DNA of 6,369 bases from Methylophaga sp. (GTDB taxonomy: Bacteria > Pseudomonadota > Gammaproteobacteria > Nitrosococcales > Methylophagaceae): positions 1 to 6,369 of the forward strand of contig SKGV01000010.1 of the NCBI GenBank assembly GCA_007117275.1, read 5' to 3'. This document shows, in pieces, positions 5,637-6,369 of the stretch. A model generated the notes under the pieces. The model saw nothing but the letters and a program-made list of their open reading frames with translations. It searched no databases and was not told the DNA's origin. A program made the translations under genes and the position numbers. Every line of letters begins with the position of its first letter. Position 1 is the first letter of the stretch.

Positions 5637-6369
5637 TCTGTTTTTCCGCATTGCGAGCAACAATAGCCGCACTTTCCTCATCAAGGATTTGTATCAAGCG
5701 GTTACTCTTGCTAGACAGCGCGCTGTGCATTAGTAGCAAAGGAATAGCAACTGCAAGGCCTAATTGGGTAGTGACTAACGCTTGTGAGATGCCGCCTGAC
5801 ATCAGTTTTGGATCACTGGTGCCAAATAACGTAATCGACTGGAATGTTTCGATCATCCCAGACACCGTTCCCAACAAGCCCAACATCGGGGCGATTGCAG
5901 CAAGAATAGCCAAGGTCACCAGACCTCTTTCGATGGTCGGTGTTTCACGAAGAATTGCTTCATCCAGCCTTAATGAGAGCGTTTCAACATCATTAGCCAA
6001 CTCATCGTTGTAGACTGAGAGTATCCGGCCCAGAGGGTTGTTTTGACTGGTTTCGGAGGTCTTTTGTTGCTGGTTGACTCGACGCTGGATCAGAACAAGG
6101 TGGACAAATCGCTGAACCGCAATGAGTAAACCGATCAGACCTAACCCCAGGATGATATAGCCGATCCATCCGCCCTGGTTGATACGTTCCTGCATGCTGG
6201 GCGTCTGCACCAGTAATGCCATGATTGCACCTCGTGTTGGGTCAATCACCACCGGCTGTAAACTGCCTGCTTCAGCGTTTTCAAAGCTGTTAGCGATATC
6301 ACGCAAACGCGGTACCGGCTGCCTGGCCAACTCAACCAAATTGCCGGTCTCAGGCAAATAACGAAGGAA
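5617..6369 (-). CDS. TtpC-like long ExbB (MotA/TolQ/ExbB family), N terminus beyond the right edge
   Basis: The frame stays open to the window edge: four more codons (FLRY) precede the first NTG codon at 6357, which is a TTG coding an internal Leu, so no start is present. The visible 250 residues are the C-terminal part of a long ExbB of the TtpC type (usually about 450 residues, with a signal peptide and a coiled periplasmic domain). The visible N-terminal run, RYLPETGNLVELARQPVPR, is the usual end of that periplasmic part. Counting from Leu at 6357 as residue 1, membrane helices lie at about 64-85 (WIGYIILGLGLIGLLIAV), 146-172 (with PMLGLLGTVSGMIETF at 157-172) and 190-213 (ISQALVTTQLGLAVAIPLLL). 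TtpC is needed for TonB2-dependent transport in Vibrio and co-occurs with a DUF3450 protein, which may lie just outside. The stop is TAA inside exbB2. Confidence 0.9.
   Translation of the reverse strand, partial: FLRYLPETGNLVELARQPVPRLRDIANSFENAEAGSLQPVVIDPTRGAIMALLVQTPSMQERINQGGWIGYIILGLGLIGLLIAVQRFVHLVLIQRRVNQQQKTSETSQNNPLGRILSVYNDELANDVETLSLRLDEAILRETPTIERGLVTLAILAAIAPMLGLLGTVSGMIETFQSITLFGTSDPKLMSGGISQALVTTQLGLAVAIPLLLMHSALSSKSNRLIQILDEESAAIVARNAEKQNGYPEQ

Noticed and set aside
5637..5684. Upstream TTG start that would add 16 residues to ExbB2
   Set aside because: The added residues are inside ttpC, are unlike ExbB2 N termini, and ATG 5636 has its own GGAA at good spacing.
5366..6013. 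Plus-strand open frame of 215 codons opposite exbB2 and ttpC
   Set aside because: It spans the junction of two well-supported genes on the other strand and shows no family motifs or plausible start signal.
6355..6357. TTG as the true start of the right-edge ExbB
   Set aside because: The frame remains open to the edge, and the codons before and after form the RYLPETG motif found inside TtpC-type proteins.

Overview
The window is a compact, single-strand gene cluster. Every recognisable gene lies on the minus strand, so transcription runs from the right edge to the left edge. Both ends are cut inside a gene. Moderate base composition, a TonB2-type energy-transduction cluster with two ExbB-like proteins, and a full-length OvoA suggest a Gammaproteobacterium, probably aquatic or marine. 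The genus cannot be fixed from the sequence.

Right half (about 6369 down to 2813): a TonB2/TtpC-type system in its usual order. It comprises the C-terminal part of a TtpC-like long ExbB (cut by the right edge), a short ExbB2, ExbD, a short TonB with a proline-rich linker, and an exported tetratricopeptide-repeat protein. Together these should form an inner-membrane proton-driven motor plus a TonB arm that powers outer-membrane receptors. The TPR protein is a likely periplasmic accessory. The genes overlap or are separated by a dozen to a few dozen bases, as in one operon. exbD is odd: a good ribosome binding site sits where its start should be, but the in-frame start codon is missing and looks destroyed by a one-base loss (or a two-base gain).

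Left half (2835 down to 1): a class II aldolase/adducin-family protein that overlaps the end of the TPR gene, then a full-length ovoA (5-histidylcysteine sulfoxide synthase fused to the 4-mercaptohistidine N-methyltransferase), then the first 30 codons of a PLP-dependent beta-lyase of the MalY/PatB type. The last is most likely ovoB and overlaps the ovoA stop by four bases. OvoA and OvoB together are the known route from histidine and cysteine to ovothiol A, a redox-active thiol.

The most notable point is the arrangement itself. A TonB motor cluster runs, without a convincing terminator or a gap above about 60 bases, through an uncharacterised aldolase-family gene into ovothiol biosynthesis. 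There is no RNA gene, CRISPR array, insertion sequence or long non-coding stretch; coding sequence covers almost the whole window.
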